Assembly (NCBI RefSeq): GCF_014204495.1
Contig: NZ_JACHLN010000004.1
Location: 186,001-250,000, forward strand
Direction of reading: 5' to 3'
Length of the DNA stretch: 64,000 nt
Source of the DNA: Sphingomonas kyeonggiensis
Lineage (GTDB): Bacteria > Pseudomonadota > Alphaproteobacteria > Sphingomonadales > Sphingomonadaceae
In this document: positions 24,130 through 31,525 of the stretch, piece after piece
How positions within the stretch are numbered: position 1 is the stretch's first letter
How the letters are laid out: each line of letters begins with the position of its first letter
Position numbers and translations under genes: made by a program
The notes under the pieces: generated by a model
Databases searched by the model: none
Seen by the model: the letters and a program-made list of their open reading frames with translations, nothing else
Told to the model about the DNA's origin: nothing

Positions 24130-24343
24130 CGACTACCATTTCGGACCGGCTGACACACCCCCGCCTATCTGCGCTGACCCTTGGTCCGACTGATCGCTTG
24201 ACGCCATCAACCCGTGAAGGGTCGGCTATGCGAGCATGCCGCCGCTACGGCTGCGCCTGCGCGGTGATTGCAGCGCTCAGTCCGACACATCGGGCGCCTG
24301 TCAGCGGGGGGATGGTCCTCCGCTCGGAACAGGAGCCGGATCG

Positions 24344-24511
24344 ATGTCCCTCAACGACGCCCACGCCTTCGCCTTCAGCCTCGCCACCACGCTGATGGCC
24401 GCCATCATCATCTTCCAGGCCGGCGACGGCACGCTGTCGGTCACGCCCGCCAGCGAATATGACGGCGACACCGCCGCGATCGTCCATGAGATCGATCCCT
24501 TCGCCCCCTGA
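24344..24511 (+). CDS. Small membrane protein of the ICE backbone
   Basis: A 55-residue protein starting at an ATG with AGGAG nine bases upstream. Residues 8-24 (AFAFSLATTLMAAIIIF) form one transmembrane segment, followed by a short acidic tail ending EIDPFAP. No family is known. Size and placement just before a second membrane protein suggest a small ICE envelope protein. Confidence 0.6.
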   Translation: MSLNDAHAFAFSLATTLMAAIIIFQAGDGTLSVTPASEYDGDTAAIVHEIDPFAP

Positions 24512-24652
24512 CTGGGGCGAGCCAGTTGCCCGAGCGAAAATCGCCGACGATTTCCGCTCCCGGCGCGCGCGCACTTGCGCTATGCTTTGGATGCGCCGTG
24601 GTGGTGGTGGAAGGCGCGACCGTCAGACCTTGCCCTTACGGAGGCCACCACC

Positions 24653-25096
24653 ATGATCATCCTCGCAATACTTGCATCCCTCGCAGTGATAGGCCTGCTT
24701 TGCTGGCTGCTGTACACGCTGGCTGTCTTCGCGTTGCCGACGTTTGTCGGCGTGACCGCGGGCGCCTGGGCGCATGGCACGGGAGCCGGCATTCCCGGCG
24801 CCTTCCTCGTCGGCGCCGTCGCGGCCGCCATCACGCTGGCGGCCGGGCACCTGCTCATCACCTTCGTTCGGCCCATGTGGCTGAAGCTGATCGTGGCTGC
24901 AGCCTTCGCCGCGCCGGCGACGATCGCGGGCTTCCATGCGACCCATGGGATCGTGAAGCACCTCATGCCGTCCGACGCATGGCAGATCGCATTCTCCACC
25001 GTCGGCGCGGTGGCGGTCGGCATCACCGCCTTCGTGCGGGTCGCGGGAATGGCGGCGGCCCCGGGCCCGTCCGGCCGGGACCTTGCGCGGGCCTGA
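24653..25096 (+). CDS. Multi-pass membrane protein of unknown function
   Basis: 147 residues from the ATG at 24653, chosen because GGAGG lies 10 bases upstream. Four hydrophobic segments are visible (about residues 2-30, 45-70, 78-98 and 112-132), separated by short Gly/Ala-rich turns. There are no catalytic motifs. It follows the 55-residue membrane protein by 141 bases, and the pair may be expressed together. The function is unknown. Confidence 0.65.
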   Translation: MIILAILASLAVIGLLCWLLYTLAVFALPTFVGVTAGAWAHGTGAGIPGAFLVGAVAAAITLAAGHLLITFVRPMWLKLIVAAAFAAPATIAGFHATHGIVKHLMPSDAWQIAFSTVGAVAVGITAFVRVAGMAAAPGPSGRDLARA

Positions 25097-25498
25097 TCTT
25101 CGTCATCGCCGTCAGGAAGTCAGAGCAGCGGGCGCGGTCGCCCCCGTCGTCTTATGTCGGAGCGATGGGGCGTATGTGGCCCGGATCGACGCTGGGGCCC
25201 GGAAAAGCGGGCCTCGTTGGAGCGCTGCTTGGGCGGGTCATGTCTCGCGGGCGCATCGGACGTCCGAGGCGGCGATCTCCGTGGGGCCGTGGATGGCCGG
25301 AATGCGGCAGCGTCGACCTGGCGGGAGGAGACGATGCCGATGAGCATTGCCGTGACGCTGGTTTGCCGATGCGGGCGGGCCGCCATCTGCTCCGCTCACT
25401 GACCGTGCCTCGACTGCTCCAAACGGCCTCTTCAATGGCCTGACCTGGCCGAAGGCCGGCTGCGCCTCGATCGCCTATGACGCAACAGCCGCGTCAAA
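25097..25498 (+). other. Long leader region before the structured RNA
   Basis: About 400 bases without a secure gene. A 22-codon ORF at 25334-25402 has a strong ribosome site (GGGAGGAG) and encodes a peptide with CRCGRAAICSAH at its end; it may be a leader peptide. A hairpin GACGC/GCGTC (25479-25495) lies just before the structured leader of the DUF736 gene. Confidence 0.4.
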
Positions 25499-25658
25499 CT
25501 TTCTTCCCCTGCCGGCTGCGCCGCCATTCCTCGCGAGACAAGAAAGCCCTCCTTGGCTGTCAGGCCCCTTCGGGGTGCGCCGTCGATCGCCTCCGGCCAA
25601 CCGATCGCCATCGAGGCCGCAATGGTGCGGGCTCGGGAACGGAAAACGGAGACTTACA
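25499..25658 (+). ncRNA. Candidate structured leader RNA upstream of DUF736 gene
   Basis: CTTTCTT (25499-25505) pairs with AAGAAAG (25540-25546), TCGCGAGAC is at 25531-25539, a GCCCC/GGGGTGC hairpin lies at 25564-25578 and TCGCCAT...AGGCCGC begins at 25605. It is the second copy of the element at 22188-22349. The first stem keeps its length and position while two base pairs differ in both strands. Confidence 0.55.
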
Positions 25659-25985
25659 ATGGCGACCATCGGCACCTTCAAGAAGACCGGCTCGAACGAG
25701 TTCACCGGCGAAATCGTCACCCTCAGCGTCCAGGCCAAGAACGTGCGCATTGTCCCCGACCAGCGCGCCACCGGCGAGAACGCCCCCAGCCACCGGGTCC
25801 TGGTCGGCCGCGCCGAGATCGGCGCCGCCTGGTCCAAGCGCTCCAACGAGGGCCGCGACTATCTGGGCCTCAAGCTCGACGATCCGAGCTTCAACGCCCC
25901 GATCTACGCCAACCTCTTCGACGACGAGGAAGGCGACACCTCCTCGCTGATCTGGTCCCGTCCCAGCGGGCGGCGCGGCGACTGA
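25659..25985 (+). CDS. DUF736 family protein (copy 1)
   Basis: A 108-residue small soluble protein. It has the DUF736 signature: MATIGTFKKTGSNEFTGEIVTLS, then RVLVGRAEIGAAWSK, DYLGLKLDDPSFNAPIYANLF and a final WSRP. DUF736 proteins are found on nearly all alphaproteobacterial plasmids and ICEs of this type; function unknown. A second, diverged DUF736 gene lies at 31187. This copy has the long structured leader and a hairpin just after its stop, so it is probably expressed alone. Confidence 0.9.
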   Translation: MATIGTFKKTGSNEFTGEIVTLSVQAKNVRIVPDQRATGENAPSHRVLVGRAEIGAAWSKRSNEGRDYLGLKLDDPSFNAPIYANLFDDEEGDTSSLIWSRPSGRRGD

Positions 25986-25995
25986 GGCCCCGCGC

Positions 25996-26026
25996 AAGGC
26001 CCCGGCCGAAAGGCCGGGGCCTTCGA
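25996..26026 (+). terminator. Hairpin terminator after DUF736
   Basis: AAGGCCCCGGCC pairs with GGCCGGGGCCTT around a GAAA tetraloop. The T-run is short (TTCG). Confidence 0.6.
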
Positions 26027-26113
26027 CGTCCGGGGCGACCGAATCAGTTCGCCGGAATCCCAGGTTGACAGCAGCAAAGAGACGGACTTTCGCCTCGCCA
26101 AGTCTGTCAAAGG

Positions 26114-26128
26114 CGACTATTATAGTCG
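26114..26128. promoter_or_regulatory. Palindrome upstream of the Xre regulator
   Basis: CGACTAT and ATAGTCG flank a single T, giving a perfect 15-base dyad 44 bases before the regulator's ATG. It overlaps the likely promoter and is a good candidate for an autoregulatory operator. Confidence 0.5.
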
Positions 26129-26171
26129 TTTTCGTAGCGTGCGAAGTCCGAACTGTAGGAGGTGGTCATGC

Positions 26172-26429
26172 ATGATCACCGCCCGACAATCACGGGCCGC
26201 CCGCGCGTTACTTGGTTGGAATCAGGAGACGCTCGCTGACAAGGCCCTGGTATCGCTGACCGCTCTCAAGCGCGTCGAATCCGAAAGCGGACTCGGCGTG
26301 CATGAGTCAACACGCGACCAGGTCCGCAGAGCGCTTGAGGAGGCTGGAATAGTCCTCCTCAACTCCGATCAGGGCGAAGGGGTGATGATTGTCCGAAAAG
26401 ATCGTCAGCGACAGACGGTGCGGGCCTGA
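26172..26429 (+). CDS. Xre-family regulator, QseC-like
   Basis: An 85-residue one-domain HTH protein: ITARQSRAARALLGWNQETLADKALVSLTALKRVE forms the Xre helix-turn-helix, followed by a short C-terminal part ending GVMIVRKDRQRQTVRA. The ATG at 26172 is preceded by AGGAGGTGG; the GTG at 26139 is rejected. In the M. loti symbiosis ICE a small Xre-like protein, QseC, controls expression of the antiactivator gene qseM and acts as a switch. The next gene here encodes a short DUF2285 protein, as expected for qseM. The identity is inferred from context and domain type. Confidence 0.75.
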   Translation: MITARQSRAARALLGWNQETLADKALVSLTALKRVESESGLGVHESTRDQVRRALEEAGIVLLNSDQGEGVMIVRKDRQRQTVRA

Positions 26430-26524
26430 ATTCGACACGACCGCAGTACCTCGCCGTCTTTACGCTATCACCGTCGTGCAAACTCGATCCACTTCGGATA
26501 TGACCCCGATGGGGGATGTTAACT

Positions 26525-26791
26525 ATGAGCATTGAATCTGATTTCCTCGACCGACCGCCGACGGATGCGCGGCTGACTGACTATGATCGCGCACATCTCG
26601 CGACCTACCTCCGCCTCCTCGACGCGGAAAACGAAGGCGCCGGCTGGCAAGAAGTGGCTCAGATCATCTTCGGCATCGACCCGAAGAGCGAACGTGCGCG
26701 CGCCGAGCTCGTGTATCAAAGTCATCTCGCACGGGCTCATTGGATGACCCAAAATGGATTTCGCGACCTTATCCGGTCCAGTCTTCATTAA
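26525..26791 (+). CDS. Short DUF2285 protein, QseM-like antiactivator
   Basis: An 88-residue protein with the DUF2285 pattern: a central helix YDRAHLATYLRLLDAENEGAGWQEVAQIIFGID, then ARAELVYQSHLARAHWMTQNGFRDLIRSSL. In the symbiosis ICE of M. loti R7A, QseM is a small DUF2285 protein that blocks both the quorum regulator and the excision activator FseA by direct binding. The location directly upstream of a DUF6499/DUF2285 frame pair supports the same role. The start follows GGGGGATGTTAACT. No LuxR/LuxI pair is visible in the window. Confidence 0.7.
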   Translation: MSIESDFLDRPPTDARLTDYDRAHLATYLRLLDAENEGAGWQEVAQIIFGIDPKSERARAELVYQSHLARAHWMTQNGFRDLIRSSLH

Positions 26792-26804
26792 CTCTGTTGC
26801 GCTC

Positions 26805-26827
26805 GGTGATGCAATTCTTGCATCACC
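26805..26827. promoter_or_regulatory. Inverted repeat between antiactivator and FseA-like gene
   Basis: GGTGATGCAA and TTGCATCACC form a perfect ten-base inverted repeat with a TTC centre, 14 bases after the antiactivator stop. It could be a terminator without a T-run or an operator controlling the next gene. Confidence 0.45.
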
Positions 26828-26918
26828 TGTGTTGATCTTCGGGCTTCCCAAATAGCCGCTCAACCGAGAATCGTTCTCGCTTTACAGTCCTCGCCTTCAG
26901 CGAGGGATGGGAGGCCAT

Positions 26919-27678
26919 ATGATGCCGGAGCAAGGCACATGGCGGATCTCAACCGCCTACGACTATGTAAATGAACTCGACGCTCCGGACTTGGCCTGGG
27001 AATTTCTGAGGCGCAATCCCGAGTATCAGCAAGACTACACGCGGCTGAAGCAAGAGGGCCTCCAAGAAGATCAGGCCGAGGCAGCACTTTGCGACAAATG
27101 GGGGTTATCTTTTCGCGGTCGACCCCGACCTTCCTGCGCCGAACGCCAACGCCACGTGGACGCCGATCGCCGATCCTTGGATGCTGATCCTGCAGGCGCT
27201 CCCGACTTGGATTGCACCCGCGTCGGCGGCTGAGAACGAGACACCGACGATTGCTGCGTCTGGCGGCGACGCGCGTATCAGAGTCGGAGACGAGATCGTC
27301 CGTGCGCGACGCATCGGCCTCGGCGCTGCCGAGCCGCCCCGTGCCGCGCTTGTTCTTCTCGACGAGGCCACCCCGGACCGGCTGGAGGCGATCGCCCGCT
27401 ACTGGCGCGGCTTGCGCGAGCCGCCGGCACTTCCGGACCCGCGCGTGACGCCACAGCGGCGGCAGCGTCTGCGACAGATGCTTCGCGCGGTCGATGCGCG
27501 CCTCGAACGCGAGAGCTACCGCGGCATCGCGGTCGTCCTCTTCTCACGGCATCACATCGAGGCGGCGTCCTGGGCGGGCGACGCTCTGCGCGAGACGACC
27601 ATCCGTCTCGCCCGCGATGGCATGAAGCTCGTCCACGGCGGCTATCGCGACCTCCTCAAACGCCCCCGCAAACCCTAG
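26919..27678 (+). CDS. fseA: FseA-like excision activator, two frames joined by probable +1 frameshift
   Basis: The first frame (26919-27233) encodes a DUF6499-type N-terminus (TAYDYVNELDAPDLAWEFLRRNPEYQQDY). The second (in frame 27112-27678) encodes a DUF2285 C-terminus (LRETTIRLARDGMKLVHGGYRDLLK). A single +1 shift at TCT-TTT-C (27108-27114) would join them as 26919-27113 plus 27115-27678, giving about 252 residues with a smooth seam (CDKWGLSFAVDPDLPAP). In M. loti R7A, FseA is made exactly this way from msi172 and msi171 and switches on the excisionase gene rdfS. The start uses GGGAGG upstream of 26919. Confidence 0.75.
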
Positions 27679-27700
27679 CGACGCATGCCCTGCTAAGGGG

Positions 27701-27728
27701 TGTCGATTTCTCCGGGAAATCTTCGACA
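27701..27728. promoter_or_regulatory. Inverted repeat upstream of rdfS
   Basis: TGTCGATTTC and GAAATC, with CGACA after a two-base bulge, form a dyad around TCCGG, 87 bases before the rdfS ATG. It is either a weak terminator of the fseA-like gene or a binding site for the activator of rdfS. Confidence 0.4.
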
Positions 27729-27814
27729 TCGTGCATCGCGCCTGAGCGAACGACCGTGCGCTGGAACCGCCGCCGACATCCGGCGCCCCCCCAGCACCAC
27801 ACGGAGCTTCGATC

Positions 27815-28096
27815 ATGGCCGAAAGCGCGACCGTCCACGTTCCCCCACGCTACTTGCGCACGCCGGAAGCGGCGCGCTTCCTCGGCCTGTCCGGCCGCAC
27901 GCTTGAAAAGCATCGCACCTACGGCACCGGCCCAGCCTTCAAGAAACTCGGCGGCCGCGTCGTCTACGCGATCGCAGACCTGCAGGCTTGGGCCAATCGC
28001 GGCACCAAGAACTCAACGGCCGACAGCGACACAATCCTGCCGGCCAAACGTCACGACACGACCGGCGCGGCGGGCAGCCACGCGCCGCAACGCTGA
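27815..28096 (+). CDS. rdfS: RdfS-like excisionase (AlpA/MerR-type helix-turn-helix)
   Basis: 93 residues. PPRYLRTPEAARFLGLSGRTLEKHRTYGTGPAFKKLGGRVVYAIADLQAWA is a winged helix typical of excisionases and AlpA-like proteins; the tail after residue 68 is polar. Small proteins of this kind, directly upstream of repA and parA in this ICE family, are the recombination directionality factor RdfS, which turns the integrase from integration to excision. It follows the fseA-like activator, as expected if that activator drives it. Confidence 0.8.
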   Translation: MAESATVHVPPRYLRTPEAARFLGLSGRTLEKHRTYGTGPAFKKLGGRVVYAIADLQAWANRGTKNSTADSDTILPAKRHDTTGAAGSHAPQR

Positions 28097-28107
28097 GCCG
28101 ATCTCGG

Positions 28108-28992
28108 ATGTTGCCGCGCCATCACAGCAGCGAACGCGAGCAGCTCGATCTCTTCCGGGCGCTCCCCGGCGATCTCGCGCCGCGCGACGCGCAGGACCTG
28201 ATGGCGTACCCGTTCTTCGCGCTCGGCAAGTCGAAACGGCTGGCGCCGATCGACTTCAAGGCCGGCTCCATCGTCATCCGCGTCGAAGCCGTCCCCGAGC
28301 ACGGCATGGCCACCATCTGGGATGCCGACGTGCTGATCTGGGCCGCCTCCCAGATCGTCGAGGCGCGCGATCACGGCCTACGGCCGTCGCGCCTGATGGC
28401 GACCACCCCCTACGAAATCCTGCAGTTCATCGGTCGCGGCGTCAGCCTGCGCGACTACGACCGATTGAAGGCCGCGCTCGACCGGCTCCAGTCGACGACG
28501 GTGGCGACATCGATCCGTCAGCCGACTGAACGGCGGCTGCACCGCTTCTCCTGGATCAACGAGTGGAAGGAACGAGCGGACGCCAGAGGCCGCCCGCTCG
28601 GCCTCGAGCTGATCGTGCCGGACTGGTTCTACGCCGCCGTTCTCGACGACGCGCTCGTGCTGACGATCGACCGCGATTATTTCGGCCTGACCGGCGGCCT
28701 GGAGCGCTGGCTCTATCGCCTGGTGCGCAAGCACGGCGGTCGCCAAGAGTTCGGCTGGAGCTTCGATTTCCCGCATCTCCACGCGAAGTCCGGCAGCCTC
28801 TCGCCGCTCAAGCATTTCGCCTACGACCTGCGCGACATCGTCCGCCGACAGCCGTTGCCGGGCTACCGCCTGACCATCGAGCAGTGCCTCGGCGGCCCCG
28901 AAATCCTCTCCTTCAAACCCATCGACCCGAACGCGCTCGGCATCCCCCGCCGGCGCCGCCGCTCGACCAAGCGCCCTGGGGATAAGCTGTGA
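28108..28992 (+). CDS. repA: Replication initiator protein A
   Basis: 294 residues from the ATG at 28108. It matches the RPA/RepA family of alphaproteobacterial plasmids and ICEs: EREQLDLFRALPGDLAPRDAQDLMAYPFFALGK, TTPYEILQFIGRGVSLRDYDRLKAALDRL and LSPLKHFAYDLRDIVRRQPLPGY. It should bind direct repeats and start replication, supporting the excised circle. Three 15-base repeats (28999-29065) lie just after its stop. A basic RRRRRSTKRPG tail ends the protein. Confidence 0.9.
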   Translation: MLPRHHSSEREQLDLFRALPGDLAPRDAQDLMAYPFFALGKSKRLAPIDFKAGSIVIRVEAVPEHGMATIWDADVLIWAASQIVEARDHGLRPSRLMATTPYEILQFIGRGVSLRDYDRLKAALDRLQSTTVATSIRQPTERRLHRFSWINEWKERADARGRPLGLELIVPDWFYAAVLDDALVLTIDRDYFGLTGGLERWLYRLVRKHGGRQEFGWSFDFPHLHAKSGSLSPLKHFAYDLRDIVRRQPLPGYRLTIEQCLGGPEILSFKPIDPNALGIPRRRRRSTKRPGDKL

Positions 28993-28998
28993 ATCGTC

Positions 28999-29065
28999 TC
29001 GTGCTATCAGGGACCGGACCCATCGTGCCATCGGGGACGCGATCCTCGTGCTATCGGGGACCGGA
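28999..29065 (+). repeat. Three iteron-like direct repeats downstream of repA
   Basis: CGTGCTATCAGGGAC (from 29000), CGTGCCATCGGGGAC (29024) and CGTGCTATCGGGGAC (29047) recur every 23-24 bases, about two helical turns. Two of the copies continue CGGA. They sit in the 208-base gap between repA and parA, which also holds an AT-richer stretch (29110-29160). This is a good candidate for the replication origin or for an operator shared by repA and parA. Confidence 0.65.
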
Positions 29066-29200
29066 ATCGGCGAATCCACTCGCTGAATCAGCAGCTTGCG
29101 AGCCCCGTAACTTCTCTAACCTAGATTCCTTCGGAATCTTTCTAACGCAAACCGCATTTTCGGCCGCTGTGGACGAGTCCCCGATCGCCGGGAGACCGTC

Positions 29201-29839
29201 ATGATCGTCGCGCTGCTCAACCAGAAAGGCGGCGTCGGCAAGACGACGATCGCACTCCATCTCGCCGGCGAATGGGCACAGCGTGGCCACCGCGTCACGC
29301 TTATCGACGCTGACCCACAAGGCTCGGCTCTCGATTGGTCGCAGCAGCGGGCGCGCGAAAGCCTCCCGCGGCTTTTCGGCGTCGTCGGCCTGGCGCGCGA
29401 TACTCTCCATCGCGAGGCTTCGGAGATCGCCCGCGACGTCGACCACGTCATCATCGACGGGCCGCCGCGCGTCGCCGGGCTGATGCGCTCAGCGCTGCTC
29501 GCCGCCGACCTGGTGCTGATCCCGGTGCAGCCTTCGCCCTTCGACGGTTGGGCATCGGCCGAGATGCTGTCGTTGCTCGGCGAAGCGCGCATCTACCGCC
29601 CTCAGCTCATCGCGCGGTTCGTCCTCAATCGCTGCGCTGCGCGCACCGTCATCGCCCGCGAGACGGCCGAGACGCTGGCCGATCACGATCCGCCGCTGCT
29701 CGCCGCCACGATCGGCCAGCGCGTCGCCTTCGCCGACACGGCGCAAAGCGGCCGTCTCGTCGGCGAGCTGGACCGCGACAGTCCCGCCGCTCGCGAGATC
29801 GCCGCGCTCGCCACCGAGATCGCGAGGATCTCGCGATGA
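29201..29839 (+). CDS. parA: ParA family partition ATPase
   Basis: A 212-residue P-loop ATPase of the small ParA type: deviant Walker A KGGVGKTT at 9-16, LIDADPQGSALDW as Walker A', and HVIIDGPPR as Walker B. It lacks the N-terminal DNA-binding extension of larger ParA proteins. It overlaps the next gene by 4 bases (ATGA), which encodes a small basic protein likely to be its centromere-binding partner. It probably segregates the excised ICE circle. Confidence 0.93.
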   Translation: MIVALLNQKGGVGKTTIALHLAGEWAQRGHRVTLIDADPQGSALDWSQQRARESLPRLFGVVGLARDTLHREASEIARDVDHVIIDGPPRVAGLMRSALLAADLVLIPVQPSPFDGWASAEMLSLLGEARIYRPQLIARFVLNRCAARTVIARETAETLADHDPPLLAATIGQRVAFADTAQSGRLVGELDRDSPAAREIAALATEIARISR

Positions 29840-30090
29840 CCGCGTCTCCTCCGAAACGCGGCTTCGCCACGCGGCCAGGCGATCCCGAAACCTGGATCAA
29901 GGCCGCCGACGCGACCCCGGTGCGGGCCGCCGACCCCGCTGTCTATTCAGCGCGCCTGACGATCGACGTCACGCCCGACCAGCGCGCCCGCATCAAGATC
30001 GCCGCCTTCGGCCGCGGCGTTACGGTCGCCGACATGCTGCGCGAGCTGCTCGCGCGCGAATTCCCTCAAAGAACTGGAGACGCGACATGA
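29836..30090 (+). CDS. Small ribbon-helix-helix protein, probable ParA partner
   Basis: An 84-residue protein, disordered and basic for the first 38 residues. The block YSARLTIDVTPDQRARIKIAAFGRGVTVADMLRELLAREF then fits a ribbon-helix-helix dimer (one strand and two helices), like ParG. It is coupled to parA by an ATGA overlap and to the next gene by another. It probably binds the parS-like site and represses the operon. Confidence 0.75.
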   Translation: MTASPPKRGFATRPGDPETWIKAADATPVRAADPAVYSARLTIDVTPDQRARIKIAAFGRGVTVADMLRELLAREFPQRTGDAT

Positions 30091-30608
30091 CCGGCGCCGC
30101 CGCCATCCATGCGCGCGGCGAGCCGAGACCGGCCGCGCCGCCGCCCCACGACCTGACAGAAGTCGAACTCACCTGGATCGAGAAGCGCATCGAGAACTGG
30201 ATCAGGTTCGGTCGCGAGGTCGGCGAACAGATCCTCGACCGCCGTCGGCGCGTGCTGCGCTTTGCGCCAGGCAGCGTGTTCGGCTTCGTGCGCTGGGCCG
30301 CCAACGACTACGGGACCATCGCCTCGCATCTCGATGTGCTGCGCGCCACGCGCGCCGGCGAACCGCAGCAGACCGTGCCGTGCGTGCGCCCCGGCGGCGA
30401 CATCCTGCTGAAGGTCGAGGGTTGGCCCAAGGTCGAGCGCGTGCTGCAGATGATCGATGCGATCGAGGCGATTGGCATCGATCCGAGCGACGTCTCTCCC
30501 GATCATTGGCGGCACGTCCACAACCGGATGACCGCCGGCGAGCAGCCGCGATCCTACACGGCCGAGCACCACAAGGCCTTCCTCCTGCGGCGGAGGGCCG
30601 GATCATGA
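30087..30608 (+). CDS. DUF2840 domain protein
   Basis: 173 residues, a backbone gene of this ICE family. The DUF2840 pattern is LTWIEKRIENWIRFGR, then LDRRRRVLRFAPGSVFGFVRWAANDYGT and WPKVERVLQMIDAIEAIGIDP. Function unknown. It starts in the stop of the ribbon-helix-helix gene, and its stop overlaps the traF start, so parA-RHH-DUF2840-traF is one tight operon. Confidence 0.87.
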   Translation: MTGAAAIHARGEPRPAAPPPHDLTEVELTWIEKRIENWIRFGREVGEQILDRRRRVLRFAPGSVFGFVRWAANDYGTIASHLDVLRATRAGEPQQTVPCVRPGGDILLKVEGWPKVERVLQMIDAIEAIGIDPSDVSPDHWRHVHNRMTAGEQPRSYTAEHHKAFLLRRRAGS

Positions 30609-31150
30609 GCCGCTTCGGCTACGTCATGGTCACCTATGTCCTGACCATGGGAATGGCGATCACAGCCTTCGTCGATTTCCCGAAGAAGTTGATCTGGAAC
30701 GCGTCGGCGAGCACGCCGATCGGGCTCTACAGCATCGCGCCGGCCGACCGCTTCGAGGTCACCGATCTCGTTGCCGTCCGCGCGCCGGAACCGCTCGCCG
30801 CCTTCATGGTCGAGCGCGGCTATATCGGCCGCGGCGTGCCTTTGATGAAGCGGGTCGCGGGCGTTCCCGGGCAACAGGTCTGCCGCCGCGATCACGCTAT
30901 CACCGTCGACGGCGTGCCGATGGGCGATGCGCTCGACCGCGACCATATCGGCCGCCCGCTGCCCGTCTGGGAGGGCTGCCGCCGCATCGCCGAGGGCGAG
31001 CTTTTCCTGATGAACTGGTCGGTCCGCGACAGCCTCGACGGCCGCTATTTCGGGCCGCTGCCGACCAGCGACGTGATCGGCCGAGCGACGCCGCTCTGGA
31101 CCAATGAGCACGGCGACGGCCGCTACGTGTGGCGCGCGCCGACCCGCTGA
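30605..31150 (+). CDS. traF: TraF-type S26 signal peptidase
   Basis: 181 residues with one N-terminal transmembrane segment (about 5-22). The serine-lysine dyad is visible: Ser36 in NASASTPIGLY and Lys82 in LMKRVAGVPG. A later block EGELFLMNWSVRDSLDGRYFGPL is typical. In RP4-like systems TraF processes and cyclises the TrbC pilin; trbC lies at 38963 here. It therefore acts in the inner membrane or periplasm during pilus assembly. Confidence 0.92.
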   Translation: MSRFGYVMVTYVLTMGMAITAFVDFPKKLIWNASASTPIGLYSIAPADRFEVTDLVAVRAPEPLAAFMVERGYIGRGVPLMKRVAGVPGQQVCRRDHAITVDGVPMGDALDRDHIGRPLPVWEGCRRIAEGELFLMNWSVRDSLDGRYFGPLPTSDVIGRATPLWTNEHGDGRYVWRAPTR

Positions 31151-31186
31151 ACCGCCGCTTCCAACCCCCAACCGAAGGAGAAGACC

Positions 31187-31522
31187 ATGACCCAGATCGG
31201 CCAATTCACCCGCACCAAGTCCGGCTATTCCGGGCGGCTTACCGCGCTCGGCATCGACGCCGAACTCGCCTTCGTTCCGGCCGAGCCGTCCGAAGCCGAG
31301 AACGCGCCGGACTACCGTGCCCTGCTGGGCGGCGAGGACGGCATCGAGATCGGTGCCGGCTGGAAGCATGTCGGCGAGCGCGCCGGCGACTACGTCTCCG
31401 TGCAGCTCGACAGCCCGCTGTTTCCGCGCCCGCTGCGCGCCAATCTCTTCCGTTCGGGCGACGACAATGCCGCCTGGGGCCTGCACTGGTCGCGGCCCGC
31501 CAAGCCGCGCAAGGAGGACTGA
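31187..31522 (+). CDS. DUF736 family protein (copy 2)
   Basis: A 111-residue paralogue of the gene at 25659: MTQIGQFTRTKSGYSGRLTALGIDAEL, then DYRALLGGEDGIEIGAGW, DYVSVQLDSPLFPRPLRANLF and WSRP. It is diverged from copy 1, so this is an old duplication. It has GAAGGAGAAG before its start and sits in the traF-transglycosylase stretch; it lacks the structured leader. Function unknown. Confidence 0.9.
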   Translation: MTQIGQFTRTKSGYSGRLTALGIDAELAFVPAEPSEAENAPDYRALLGGEDGIEIGAGWKHVGERAGDYVSVQLDSPLFPRPLRANLFRSGDDNAAWGLHWSRPAKPRKED

Positions 31523-31525
31523 TCG

